Below, one piece after another: positions 32,841 through 41,855 of a DNA stretch of 43,629 nt. The number at the start of each line of letters is the position of its first letter. Position 1 is the first letter of the stretch. The DNA is from WTJY01 sp045105475 (GTDB lineage: Bacteria; Chloroflexota; Anaerolineae; Promineifilales; Promineifilaceae). Where the stretch lies: the NCBI GenBank assembly GCA_045105475.1, contig JBGCDP010000151.1, positions 1-43,629 on the forward strand. The letters are read 5' to 3'. The notes under the pieces are model-generated. The model worked only from the letters and a program-made list of their open reading frames with translations. It ran no database searches and was not told the origin of the DNA. A program made the position numbers and the translations under genes.

Positions 32841-34925
32841 CTAAATGAGCCCTTCTTGCTTTAGCAATGGCTCGATCGAAGGTTCCCGGCCACGGAACTC
32901 TTTATACACATCCATTGGGTGCTGACTACCACCTCGACCTAGAATGGTGTTGCGATAGCGTAGCCCAACCTCTTTAACCGCTTCTTCATTTTCTAAACCA
33001 ACTTCAGTGAAGGCAGCAAATGCATCAGCACTGAGCACTTCGGACCACTTGTAGCTGTAATATCCGGCCGAATATCCGCCTGAAAAAATGTGGCCAAAGC
33101 CGCAATAGAAATTATCTTCTTCAGCCGGCTCTAAGATCAGCGTGTCCTTAAAAATGCGTTTTTGGACATCGATAATAGATTCTGAACCGGGTGTATGGCG
33201 TGCGTGTAATTCCATATCAAAGCGGCCGAAGTTGACTTGGCGTAACGTCGCATAGCCAGAGCGGAAGCTGCGTGCAGCAATGATTTTGTCAATCATCGCC
33301 TCAGGTAGAGGGTCACCGGTTTGATAATGGCCTGACAAAGCTTGAAGTGTTGGCTTGTGGTAGATCCAATTTTCCATAAACTGGCTCGCAATTTCGATTG
33401 CGTCCCACTCGATCAAAGCCAACCCAGAGCACATGCCGTAATCGATGTGAGTGAGCAATTGCTGCAAATCATGCCCAAACTCATGGAAAAGTGTTTCGAC
33501 CTCACGCAAGGTCATTAGAGAAGGTGTTTCACCAACTGGAGCTGATTGGTTGCAGCACATATAAGCAACTGGCAGTCTAGGTGAGCCATCTTCGGCCGCA
33601 ATTAAAGCACTGCGTTGAACAGGTGCATTTGCCCATGCACCGCCTCTTTTCTCTGCTGGTCGGGTATAGGGATCTAGATAAAATGCTGCAATATCTTGGC
33701 CATTTTCATCTTGTACACGGAAGTAACGCACATCTTCATGCCAGACAGGGACTTCTCCATCAGCAGGAACAACATAGATATTAAAAATGCGCTGCACAAG
33801 ATTGTACATTCCCTGCATTACTTTCTCGAAAGGGAAATAGACCCGCAATTCTTCTTCATTAATGTCAAACTTTGTTTCGCGCAGGCGCTCTGCCCAGTAT
33901 GAAACATCCCACTGTTTGAAGTCATTCCCTTCAGGTGCTTCTTGAGATTTTGCTAGGTCAATAAGCTCTTCTAAATCCCGCTTGCCCGCTGGAGTAGCGG
34001 CATTTTTGAGATCTGTGAGCAGTTTGTCAACATTTTCAACTGATCCTGCCATTTTCTGGCTTAAGCTTAATTCCGCATGATTTTTAAAGCCTAGTAGCTT
34101 CGCTTTTTCTTGGCGCAAAGACAAAATTTCTTCAGCAATTTCTTGGTTTTTATATTCGCCACTGCTCGCACGGCTGATGAGGCCTGTGTAGATTTGCTGG
34201 CGCAATTCTCGACGCGGACTATTTTTCAGGAAGGGTAGGCTTGCTGGACCATCTAAGGTGATTGCCCAAGGCCCTGCTTCTGCTGTAGCTTCTTCATGAC
34301 CGCGGCGTACGGCCGATTGGGCTGCCATCTCTAAATAACTGTCTGAAAGCCCAGCCATGTCAGCTTTGTCCGTTAATAGCATGACAAACTCTTTTGTGGC
34401 GTCTAGGATATTGTTTGAAAATTTAGTGGTTAGCCCTGCCATTTTTTCACTAATCTCGTTAAATCGTTCTTTATCTGCCCCGTCTAAGCCGACCCCGGCA
34501 AGAGTAGCAGACTGGATTGTTTTTTCGATAATTCGTTTTTGAGCAGAATCAAAACTATCCCATGCATCGCTATCGCCTAAACGGCAGAATGCATCATAAA
34601 TTGGCCGACTTTGATTCATGCGATTCCCAAAAACAACAATTTTGGGCTGAGCCTCTTCATATGCTTCACGCAGTTCCGGACTGTTTTTGACTGAGTTTAA
34701 ATGGGAAACAACATTCCATACTCTACTAAGTCGATCCTCGATCGCTTCGATGGGATGAGCTAACTCTTCCCATGATGACGGGTTTGACGTTTCAAGCTCC
34801 TGCAGAGCAGCTTCTGATTCAGCTAATAGCGTTTCTATGCCAGGAACGATGTGCTCAGTTTTGATTTTGTCGAACGGCGGCCGTTCGGACCAATTTAGTA
34901 ATGGGTTTTCGATAGAGGTTTTCAT
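32841..34925 (-). CDS. M3 family oligopeptidase (oligopeptidase A/Dcp-like)
   Basis: A 694-residue zinc metallopeptidase. The active site is H481-E-F-G-H485 in TLFHEFGHDLQQLL, with the third ligand in the following helix (IEWDAIEIASQFMENW). The M3 C-terminal signature FSGGYSAGYYSYKWSEVLSAD is present in full. Length and layout match PrlC/oligopeptidase A and Dcp. It degrades short peptides in the cytoplasm, including cleaved signal peptides, a task that complements the SppA encoded a few kilobases away. No signal peptide is present. It is transcribed alone; no ribosome site is evident before ATG 34925. Confidence 0.94.
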   Translation of the reverse strand: MKTSIENPLLNWSERPPFDKIKTEHIVPGIETLLAESEAALQELETSNPSSWEELAHPIEAIEDRLSRVWNVVSHLNSVKNSPELREAYEEAQPKIVVFGNRMNQSRPIYDAFCRLGDSDAWDSFDSAQKRIIEKTIQSATLAGVGLDGADKERFNEISEKMAGLTTKFSNNILDATKEFVMLLTDKADMAGLSDSYLEMAAQSAVRRGHEEATAEAGPWAITLDGPASLPFLKNSPRRELRQQIYTGLISRASSGEYKNQEIAEEILSLRQEKAKLLGFKNHAELSLSQKMAGSVENVDKLLTDLKNAATPAGKRDLEELIDLAKSQEAPEGNDFKQWDVSYWAERLRETKFDINEEELRVYFPFEKVMQGMYNLVQRIFNIYVVPADGEVPVWHEDVRYFRVQDENGQDIAAFYLDPYTRPAEKRGGAWANAPVQRSALIAAEDGSPRLPVAYMCCNQSAPVGETPSLMTLREVETLFHEFGHDLQQLLTHIDYGMCSGLALIEWDAIEIASQFMENWIYHKPTLQALSGHYQTGDPLPEAMIDKIIAARSFRSGYATLRQVNFGRFDMELHARHTPGSESIIDVQKRIFKDTLILEPAEEDNFYCGFGHIFSGGYSAGYYSYKWSEVLSADAFAAFTEVGLENEEAVKEVGLRYRNTILGRGGSQHPMDVYKEFRGREPSIEPLLKQEGLI

Positions 34926-35054
34926 AAGTTTTTTAATCTATATTTGAGTTTAGGAGCTCCCTAATTTATACCACTTAGAATAAAATAAAGTATTCTCATT
35001 TTCTTCTGAATGGCAACTTAACCAACTGCTTAAGTTAAGTATTATAATTCTCGA

Positions 35055-35879
35055 TTAGTGATTAAACACACCCTCAACTGTTTTGTTTACAGGACCTGTA
35101 AGCCAGATCGTACCATTTTTTGATATTTCAACTTGTAACTGGCCGCCTGGCATGGAGACTGTGACCTTTGGACCGCATTTGCCTAGCTGGTAGGCCACGG
35201 CAGCGATAGCACAACTGCTGCTGCCTGATGAAAGTGTATAGCCTGCACCACGTTCCCAAATTTCGGCCGAAATATTCTCCGTATCGACGATTTTAACAAA
35301 TTGTACGTTGGTCCGATTTGGGAAAATCGCATGATTCTCAATGTATGGGCCAAGTTCTTGAACCCTTTTAACTGCTAATTCATCATCAAAAATCACAAAG
35401 TGTGGATTTCCAATCGATACTGCATGTCCGAAAACCGCCCCGATTTCTGTCTTGATTTCACTACCTTGGTGGAAAGTAGGACTGTCGGATAGTCCTTTCT
35501 GTTCAAATTGGCACGTTACCTTCCCCATTTCAAGTAAAATTTGATTCTGGCTGTTATCCGGTAGCTGCGTTGCAGTTACCTCACCACCTAAAGTGGATAA
35601 AGTTAAAGAAGATAAATCTTTAAAAATATGCGTAAATAGGAATGTGGCTAGAATGCGCAGTCCATTCCCACTTTTCTCAGCGGTGCTTCCGTCCGGATTA
35701 AAGATCGTGACAGCTACGTGGCCCAGCTCGTTTAGCTTCTGCCAAGTAATGATTCCATCGCCACCGGCCCCATAAACTGTGCTGCAGCATTTAATGGCAG
35801 AAGCAGGCGTAAGTTGGAAACGATCTTGATTGACAATGATGTAACTGTTTCCAGCCGCCTCGTATTTAGTGAATTCCAT
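35055..35879 (-). CDS. dapF: Diaminopimelate epimerase-like protein with both catalytic Cys replaced by Ser
   Basis: From ATG 35879 (MEFTKYEAAGNSY) the protein has 274 residues, the usual DapF length and two-lobed layout. The two catalytic Cys are absent. The first motif (AEMCGNG in DapF) reads AEKS70-GNG, and the second (ETLACGTGAC) reads YTLSS218-GSSSC. The Gly-Asn and GNPH (157-160) substrate contacts remain. Ser at these places is used by some dehydratases of the related proline racemase group, so the reaction may differ. Family relatives of this kind are usually annotated dapF, and that symbol is kept only as family label. An alternative start at 35897 adds six residues. Confidence 0.75.
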   Translation of the reverse strand: MEFTKYEAAGNSYIIVNQDRFQLTPASAIKCCSTVYGAGGDGIITWQKLNELGHVAVTIFNPDGSTAEKSGNGLRILATFLFTHIFKDLSSLTLSTLGGEVTATQLPDNSQNQILLEMGKVTCQFEQKGLSDSPTFHQGSEIKTEIGAVFGHAVSIGNPHFVIFDDELAVKRVQELGPYIENHAIFPNRTNVQFVKIVDTENISAEIWERGAGYTLSSGSSSCAIAAVAYQLGKCGPKVTVSMPGGQLQVEISKNGTIWLTGPVNKTVEGVFNH

Positions 35880-35945
35880 CTTTTTCTCATCAAGCATGAT
35901 TTTAAATAAAGATACCTCTACCCATTTTCAAAAGCTATTTTTACT

Positions 35946-37280
35946 ATGCCAACTAAGCTAATTCAAAAAGCGAAAAAAATCTCAACCAGCGTCGAGCTTG
36001 ACGAAGATTTAGCTGAAATTTTGGGCTTACTTTCAGTTATGACCAGCGATATGTCATCAAACGATGAGTATCTAAATGAACTTGTGCATGGCTTGGTAAG
36101 CTTTTCTGGTGCGCAATTTTCTGCCATTTGGCTTGCGTTTGAGCGTGGGAACCAAACGATCTGGGCGGTGGGTGGTTCTGCTGGAGAAATCAACGAAGAT
36201 GCTTTGCGTCAAGCTGAAATTATGGGTGACCAAGGAATTTTAGAACAGGTTTGGATTACAAAAAAACCGGTTTTTGAAAACTGCTATGCACCTCAAGATA
36301 CGCTTGCTTGTTTATATCCGGCCGATTTGTCGACTGATGAGACGATTTCAGTTATGTGCGCCCCGATTTTAAAAGGGAAAAATTGTTTCGGACTCATTTT
36401 GGTTGGGAGTAAAAGTAATCAGCAGTTTGGTGCCTCAGCCTTTGCGGGTTTACAGCATGCTGCGGCCGGGGCTGGCTTTTATCTTCATAATGCTGGTTTG
36501 CTCCAGCAAGTAAGCACGCTTTTTTATGATCTAGAATATATGATTCAAGAGTGGACCCGTGATGTTTCAGGTCGCTTAGAAAAAGTTCAAGAAAATGGCA
36601 ACTTTTTAGGTAAGATCTTGACCGACTTGTCGCACGAGTTTAAGACCCCGATTGCAAGCTTGAGCTTGTATCTAGGCCTTATCCAAAAGAAACCGGATAA
36701 AAGCGAGCAATATTTGGGTACGATGAAGACGGTGATTAATCGCTTAGAAATGCTGTTAGACGGCGTCTTAGATCTTAGTGAATTTAGATTGCATACGACT
36801 CGAATTGAATTGGAAGCGGTTGAACTACAACCGGTTTTTGTTGAGATTGCTAATCTTTTTACAAATAGCCCTCATGCGGCCGAAGTTGACATTGTTGTAA
36901 AAAATGAGCCGAGTCTGTGGGTGATGGCTGATAAAAACTATCTTTTGAATGCAATTGGGCGGTTGGTCGACAACGCTGTTAAATATGGCGAGGGAAAAGA
37001 GATTTTACTTTCGGCCGAACGAAAGGACTCAGAATCGAAATCGCAGATTTTGATTAAAGTATCTGATAAGGGGCCAGGCATACCGCAAAAAGACGCAAAT
37101 TACATTTTTAACCCCTTCTACCGTGGATATGGGGTTGGGCAGTCAACTATATTTGGCGCCGGTTTGGGTTTAACCTATGCAAGCGAAATCGTTAAATCCT
37201 TTGGTGGGAGTTTGCGTTTGGGAGATAACTTGGGTGAAGGCACGGTGATGGAAATTCGACTAGCTGCCGCCACTGAATAA
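35946..37280 (+). CDS. GAF-domain sensor histidine kinase
   Basis: A 444-residue soluble kinase. A GAF domain (about 32-175) has GAQFSAIWLAFERGN and ICAPILKGKNCFG-like strands. The dimerisation domain carries phospho-acceptor H230 in LSHEFKTP. The ATPase domain has N-box NAIGRLVDNAVKYGE, G1 DKGPGIP and G2 GAGLGLTYASEI. No membrane segment and no PAS domain are present, unlike the kinase at 20449. No response regulator lies nearby. It is divergent from the DapF-like gene with 48-66 bases between the starts, so promoters must overlap. ATG 35946 is the first codon that gives the full domain. Confidence 0.92.
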   Translation: MPTKLIQKAKKISTSVELDEDLAEILGLLSVMTSDMSSNDEYLNELVHGLVSFSGAQFSAIWLAFERGNQTIWAVGGSAGEINEDALRQAEIMGDQGILEQVWITKKPVFENCYAPQDTLACLYPADLSTDETISVMCAPILKGKNCFGLILVGSKSNQQFGASAFAGLQHAAAGAGFYLHNAGLLQQVSTLFYDLEYMIQEWTRDVSGRLEKVQENGNFLGKILTDLSHEFKTPIASLSLYLGLIQKKPDKSEQYLGTMKTVINRLEMLLDGVLDLSEFRLHTTRIELEAVELQPVFVEIANLFTNSPHAAEVDIVVKNEPSLWVMADKNYLLNAIGRLVDNAVKYGEGKEILLSAERKDSESKSQILIKVSDKGPGIPQKDANYIFNPFYRGYGVGQSTIFGAGLGLTYASEIVKSFGGSLRLGDNLGEGTVMEIRLAAATE

Positions 37281-37382
37281 ACGGTGATAAACTGTTTATC
37301 AATCAAAGGTTCGGTCGATTAGCCTACGGCCGTTATCAAAATTAAGAGGGGTTTGCATGCAATAGTAAGAGGAGAAATGAGA

Positions 37383-38720
37383 ATGTCAGTTTTTGTTTTA
37401 CAGGGTGAGCGAGTTGTTTTTCCTGATGGAGAACGGCCGGGTGCGATCTATGTCGAGAACGGCCGGATTCGTGCAATGGGCCGTCGCCATCAATTTGCTG
37501 GATATGAGGAGACAATCGACGTAGGGAGCCGCGTTATTATGCCAGGCATGATCGATGTCCATGTACACATTAATGAGCCAGGACGTACAGATTGGGAGGG
37601 GTTTGCAACTGCAACGAGGGCGGCTGCGGCCGGAGGTACCACGACGTTGGTTGATATGCCTTTAAATAGCACACCTGTCACGACAACAGTCGAAAATTTT
37701 CAACAAAAACTGGATTCAGCAGAAGGGCAGCTAGCCGTTAATGTCGCCTACCACGCTGGCGTGATTCCTAGGCATGCGGAACATCTGGATCAGGTGCTCC
37801 AAATGGGCGCCATCGCGGGAAAAGCGTTCATGATCAACTCTGGCATGGACGATTTTCCGTTTGCTGACCGCGAAACGCTGCGTGAGTCAATGCTGGTTCT
37901 CAAAAAGCATGGTAAGCCGCTGCTGGCACATGGGGAAGTTGAGCTTGACCTTGATCTTCCTCAAACTCCGTGGACAAGGTTTGGCGATTATCTGGCATCA
38001 CGGCCGCAAGCGATGGAAACGGCCGCGGTCAAAATGCTAATCGAGCTTTGCGAAGAAACCGGCTGCGCTGTGCATCTTGTCCATTTGTCGGCGACAGAGC
38101 CGCTGGCAATGCTCCGATCTGCTCGAGAAAGAGGATTGCCAATAACGATTGAAACATCGCCGCACTATCTCTACTTGGCGGCCGAAGATGTGCCAGATGG
38201 GGCGACTCAATTTAAGTGTGCACCCCCAATCCGTGAGCGAGAAAACCGCACTATTTTGCGCCAAGCGTTAATGGTCGGTGATATCGATCTAGTTGGAACT
38301 GATCACTCACCTTGCCCACCCGATTTAAAAAACTTGGAGTCTGGTGACTTCGCAACCGCTTGGGGCGGCATCTCGTCTCTGCAATATATGCTACCGATTG
38401 TTTGGAGCGCAATGCGTAGGGCGGGCGCCGAACCGGCTGATATGGCTCGATGGTTGTGTCAAAAACCGGCCGAAATGCTGGGGTTAGATCAGCATGGCAC
38501 GCTAGAGAAAGGCAATGTGGCTGACATCATCGTATGGAATCCTGATGCAGAATTGATCGTTGGGCCAGAGTTAACCCAGCATCGCCATAAGCTGACGCCG
38601 TACGATGGTATGGTTTTGCATGGACTGGTTGAGCAAACAATTTTAGGTGGCCGAACAATATTTAAGAATGGTGTTATAACCGACTCAGAATTCGGTAAAT
38701 CTTTGATGAAGAAGAGCTAA
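37383..38720 (+). CDS. allB: Allantoinase
   Basis: A 445-residue cyclic amidohydrolase. The start at 37383 is preferred because AGAGGAG ends eight bases before it; ATG 37377 would be too close. Ligands are H60-V-H62 in DVHVHINEPGRTDWEGF (the allantoinase form of the motif), carbamylated Lys K147 in AGKAFM, H183 in LLAHGE, H234 in VHLVHLS and D307 in GTDHSP. SPHYL is also present. It hydrolyses allantoin to allantoate in purine breakdown, in the cytoplasm. No other ureide genes (allantoate amidohydrolase, urease, permease) are in the window. Dihydropyrimidinase or dihydroorotase activity is less likely given the NEPGRT.WEGF pattern. Confidence 0.93.
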   Translation: MSVFVLQGERVVFPDGERPGAIYVENGRIRAMGRRHQFAGYEETIDVGSRVIMPGMIDVHVHINEPGRTDWEGFATATRAAAAGGTTTLVDMPLNSTPVTTTVENFQQKLDSAEGQLAVNVAYHAGVIPRHAEHLDQVLQMGAIAGKAFMINSGMDDFPFADRETLRESMLVLKKHGKPLLAHGEVELDLDLPQTPWTRFGDYLASRPQAMETAAVKMLIELCEETGCAVHLVHLSATEPLAMLRSARERGLPITIETSPHYLYLAAEDVPDGATQFKCAPPIRERENRTILRQALMVGDIDLVGTDHSPCPPDLKNLESGDFATAWGGISSLQYMLPIVWSAMRRAGAEPADMARWLCQKPAEMLGLDQHGTLEKGNVADIIVWNPDAELIVGPELTQHRHKLTPYDGMVLHGLVEQTILGGRTIFKNGVITDSEFGKSLMKKS

Positions 38721-38764
38721 TCTCAACCCTGTTTGGGATATAACCATCATTTGGAGAAAACGTT

Positions 38765-39136
38765 ATGAATATCTTTCTTTTGTTAGGTTCAATTTTGATG
38801 TTTATCGGTGTGGGAATGGGAGCATTTGGTGCGCATAGCTTGGCTGGCTTTTTAGCTGAAGTGGGGCGTGAGGGTACATTTGATACGGCGGTGAGGTACA
38901 TGGTCTATCATGGCTTGGCCCTTGTTGCTGTTGGCATCTTGTCTCAAATTAACTCAACATCAATTTTAAATTGGGCCGGGTGGGCCTTTTTTATCGGGTC
39001 ACTTATCTTCTCAGGTTCGCTTTATATTTTAATTTTTGCAGGTATTCGCTGGATGGGGGCGATAACACCGATTGGCGGTGTGCTTTTTTTAACTGGATGG
39101 GCATGTCTTGCCATCTATGCTTTCCAAAACGGCTGA
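38765..39136 (+). CDS. DUF423 family membrane protein
   Basis: A 123-residue protein with four hydrophobic helices. The N-terminus (LGSILMFIGVGMGAFGAHSL) and RYMVYHGLALVAVG are the hallmark segments of DUF423 (YgdD/TMEM256-like) small inner-membrane proteins, whose role is unknown. It begins 44 bases after the allantoinase gene, following TGGAGAAAACGTT, and starts a run of small genes up to 40772 that may form one transcript. Confidence 0.9.
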   Translation: MNIFLLLGSILMFIGVGMGAFGAHSLAGFLAEVGREGTFDTAVRYMVYHGLALVAVGILSQINSTSILNWAGWAFFIGSLIFSGSLYILIFAGIRWMGAITPIGGVLFLTGWACLAIYAFQNG

Positions 39137-39177
39137 TCCTACAAATCAGTCGAATCTAGTATCTAACCACTTGAACT

Positions 39178-39537
39178 ATGTCTAATCAATTTGGAATTCC
39201 TGAAATAACCCCGGCCGAAGTTGATGCCAAACGGCAGGCTGGCGATAAATTTTTACTGATCGATGTGCGTGAAGCCAACGAGCTGATGATGGCGAACTTA
39301 GGCCCAGATGTAATTTTTATGCCACTTAGTGAACTGGCTGCTAAGCGGCTTGAGGCGGTGCCTGACGAAGTATCGGCCGATAAAGATGCTGAGATTGTCG
39401 TTTTTTGCCATCACGGCGCGCGTTCCGCCCAAGTTGCTGCCTTCTTGAAAGCTAGCGGCTGGACCAATGTACTCAACATGCAAGGTGGTATTCACCAGTG
39501 GTCGTCAACTGTTAGCTCTGATGTAGGGGTGTATTAA
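39178..39537 (+). CDS. Single-domain rhodanese-like sulfurtransferase
   Basis: A 119-residue rhodanese domain. It opens with ITPAEVDAK, then FLLIDVREANELMMANL and the active-site loop C77-H-H-G-A-R82. The loop of six residues with a Cys fits sulfurtransferases (persulfide carriers), not phosphatases. Such single domains carry sulfur from thiosulfate or cysteine persulfide for cofactor or tRNA thiolation. No signal peptide is seen. It lies 41 bases after the DUF423 gene. Partner and donor are unknown. Confidence 0.93.
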   Translation: MSNQFGIPEITPAEVDAKRQAGDKFLLIDVREANELMMANLGPDVIFMPLSELAAKRLEAVPDEVSADKDAEIVVFCHHGARSAQVAAFLKASGWTNVLNMQGGIHQWSSTVSSDVGVY

Positions 39538-39597
39538 CCTGACTTGATTGGAGAAGCCCTCCATAATATCTTCAGACTTTTTTGGCAAAATAAATTA

Positions 39598-39861
39598 ATG
39601 AATGAAGAAAACCAAGAACAGGAAAACAGAAAGCACAAAACGGCTAAATCGATCCGTAAAGAAAATGATCGTCGAAATGTTTGGATGGCGATCTTAACCC
39701 TCATATTTGGTGGTTCGATTATGAGTGGGTTGTTTTTTGGATGGCAAGCCTTTTTTTCATCCCTGCCATTTTTGATGATTGGCGGGGCGCTTATTTTTAT
39801 TCCGTGGCTGTTTTTACGTGGTGTCGATATTTTTATGGATTGGCTCGATGGTGAAGGGTAA
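39598..39861 (+). CDS. Small membrane protein, 87 aa, unknown function
   Basis: Not recognised. The ATG at 39598 gives a very charged N-terminus (MNEENQEQENRKHKTAKS) followed by two membrane helices (about 28-48 and 56-76) and an acidic end (MDWLDGEG). A TTG at 39544 would add 18 residues but splits the charged head. The gene ends two bases before the metallophosphoesterase ATG, so translational coupling is likely. Many small accessory membrane proteins look like this; no function is proposed. Confidence 0.6.
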   Translation: MNEENQEQENRKHKTAKSIRKENDRRNVWMAILTLIFGGSIMSGLFFGWQAFFSSLPFLMIGGALIFIPWLFLRGVDIFMDWLDGEG

Positions 39862-39863
39862 CT

Positions 39864-40772
39864 ATGAAGTTTCGTAAATTAATTGTTGTTGGTGATCCGC
39901 ATATTGACCCTGAACCGGGCGAGAAACGTGGTGTTGATTCGGCCGATGTATTGCAAAAGCTCGTTGCACATGTGAATGCTCATCATGCTGATGCCGATCT
40001 TTGCTTATTTTTGGGCGACCTCACAAATGAGGGAGAACCGGCCGCATACGCACGTTTTCAATCGATCATTGAACCGTTAAAGTTGCCAGTTAAACTCATG
40101 GTTGGAAATCATGATGTGCGTACAAATTTCCAGTCTGCTTTTCCAAGGGAATCAACAGATGATAATGGGTTTGTGCAGTCGATCTTTGATTTTACGAACG
40201 AATACCGTTTGATCACGCTCGATACATTAAATGGCCCCCCTTACGAGAGTTTGCGCCGCCACGTTGGCATGCTGACTCCCGAGCGTCTAGCTTTTCTTGA
40301 AAACAAACTTGATGAAGCTAAAGGTCGGCCGGTTGTTATCGCCATGCACCATCATCCCTTTGAAATTGGGCTACCCGGCATGGATGCGATCCGCCTCATG
40401 AATGGCTCTGAATTTTTAGAGATCGTCGGCCGGTATCCCAACGTGCAAATGATCTTGTTCGGTCACAACCATCGCCAGATTTCAGGATTATCCCACTGCA
40501 TCCCTTTCACCTGTTTCAAAAGCCTTAGCCCACAAACCCCACTTGATTTTCAAAAGCTTGATCCTTCAGGTGGTGTTGCTGAGCCTTCTTCCTATGGCGT
40601 TGTTTTGCTTTCGGATGATGGGGTATTGGTGCATCAAGAAGATTTTTTGACTGATGCTATTGCAAGATCTAACTTTCAAGAACGATTGGCCAATGACCCT
40701 CAAATGGCGGCCGGTTACCAAATGCTGGCCCAGGCGATGCTACCCGATTGGAATGGGAAACCGATCAACTAA
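39864..40772 (+). CDS. Metallophosphoesterase (CpdA-like)
   Basis: A 302-residue calcineurin-like phosphoesterase. The five motifs are in order: D11-x-H13 (GDPHID), GD52 (FLGDLTNEG), GNHD (81-84), MHHHPFEIG and GHNHRQ. All metal ligands are intact, so the two-metal site should be active. The class III layout resembles CpdA 3',5'-cyclic AMP phosphodiesterase and related phosphatases. Cyclic nucleotide cleavage is a reasonable guess but not shown. There is no signal peptide. It is the last gene of the small cluster and converges with the IclR gene 29 bases on. Confidence 0.9.
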   Translation: MKFRKLIVVGDPHIDPEPGEKRGVDSADVLQKLVAHVNAHHADADLCLFLGDLTNEGEPAAYARFQSIIEPLKLPVKLMVGNHDVRTNFQSAFPRESTDDNGFVQSIFDFTNEYRLITLDTLNGPPYESLRRHVGMLTPERLAFLENKLDEAKGRPVVIAMHHHPFEIGLPGMDAIRLMNGSEFLEIVGRYPNVQMILFGHNHRQISGLSHCIPFTCFKSLSPQTPLDFQKLDPSGGVAEPSSYGVVLLSDDGVLVHQEDFLTDAIARSNFQERLANDPQMAAGYQMLAQAMLPDWNGKPIN

Positions 40773-40801
40773 AACCAGACTAATCTTTTAAGTAGAATAT
40801 T

Positions 40802-41545
40802 TTATGCTGGAATCTGCACCTGCTCAATCGCCTTGCGCATAATGTCTAAAATCTCACGGCGCCGACTAATAGCTCTGATTCTAAATGTTGGCCCATAAAC
40901 GGTGATCGCTGCAACAACTTCATTTTGATCATTTCTGATTGGGAGCGTGATGCCTGCAACTTCATCGTCATATTCTCCATCGGTAACTGAATATCCATTT
41001 TGCCGAATAAGCTCTAACTGTTTAGCAAGCTTGTCAGGGTCACTGACTGTGTTTTCTGTGTGACGAGCCAACGGCCGGGAAAGCATTTGTTCAACAAGCA
41101 ATTGGTCTGCATGCGCCAATAGCATTTTACCCCCAGACGTGACGTTAAACGGCACCCGTTCACCGGTCCAATCACGAACCTGCACTGCATGACTCCCTGC
41201 GGCCATGTCAAGATAAAGTGCTTCAGACCCATCGTTGACGACCAACAAAGTTGCTTCACCGGTTTCGGCCGCAATTTGCTGTAATACTGGTCTGACCAAT
41301 GCCTTCAATGTCGCACTTAACGGCTGATTTTCAACGAGGCGGACTAAGCCAGGGCCGATTTTGAAACGATTTTCGGCCGTGCGCTCAACTGCATTCCACT
41401 CTTCAAGAGTACTTAAAATGCGTGACGTTGTGCTTTTGGCCAGTCCAATCTGTTGCGCAATCGCATTGACTCCAATCCCATCTGGGGCGGTTGAAACCTC
41501 ACGCAAAATCATAAATGCTCTATCAATCGATCTAATCTTTGACAT
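40802..41545 (-). CDS. IclR-family transcriptional regulator
   Basis: A 247-residue regulator with an N-terminal winged helix (about 5-70: RAFMILREVS, IGLAKSTTSRILSTLEEW) and a GAF-like IclR effector domain (about 80-245), including GVEYDDEVAGI-like and AAITVYGPTFR segments. It is divergent from the CPXCG, thioesterase and dehydrogenase genes. An inverted repeat TGTTCC-N7-GGAACA lies between them at 41600-41618. Members often control carboxylic acid and amine catabolism, sometimes as activators. It probably regulates the downstream beta-hydroxy acid locus. Confidence 0.92.
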   Translation of the reverse strand: MSKIRSIDRAFMILREVSTAPDGIGVNAIAQQIGLAKSTTSRILSTLEEWNAVERTAENRFKIGPGLVRLVENQPLSATLKALVRPVLQQIAAETGEATLLVVNDGSEALYLDMAAGSHAVQVRDWTGERVPFNVTSGGKMLLAHADQLLVEQMLSRPLARHTENTVSDPDKLAKQLELIRQNGYSVTDGEYDDEVAGITLPIRNDQNEVVAAITVYGPTFRIRAISRRREILDIMRKAIEQVQIPA

Positions 41546-41599
41546 CTGTTTTCCTGTGTGTCATAATCTCGGAAATCGTGCAATTCCACAAGATGGCAC

Positions 41600-41618
41600 T
41601 GTTCCACTATACGGAACA
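41600..41618. promoter_or_regulatory. Candidate IclR operator
   Basis: TGTTCC and GGAACA are separated by seven bases. Outer arms ATTCCA (41583-41588) and TGGAAT (41625-41630) form a wider, slightly offset dyad. It lies between the divergent IclR gene (start 41545) and CPXCG gene (start 41662). Confidence 0.55.
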
Positions 41619-41661
41619 AGTACTTGGAATGCAAGTTTAAACAGCTTAAAAGGCGATATTT

Positions 41662-41850
41662 ATGCTCGAAGAAGAATATTTCTTTACCTGCCCACACTGT
41701 TGGGAAGAAATATCGATGGTGTTGGATTTGTCTGTCCGGCGCCAAGATTACGTTGAAGATTGTGAGGTTTGCTGCAATCCACTGCATATTCGCTACGAAG
41801 CGGATGAAGATGGCATTGCATCTTTTAATGTGGTTGCAGCCCAAGAGTGA
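41662..41850 (+). CDS. CPXCG-motif cysteine-rich mini-protein
   Basis: A 62-residue protein with a zinc-ribbon-like layout: C10-P-H-C13 and C34-E-V-C37. It opens EEEYFFTCPHCWEEISMVLD, as in the Cys_rich_CPXG family, whose function is unknown. It is first in the plus-strand operon, with the following thioesterase start at or just after its stop. It may bind one zinc ion. A regulatory or chaperone role for the operon enzymes is only a guess. Confidence 0.85.
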   Translation: MLEEEYFFTCPHCWEEISMVLDLSVRRQDYVEDCEVCCNPLHIRYEADEDGIASFNVVAAQE

Positions 41851-41855
41851 GTCTT

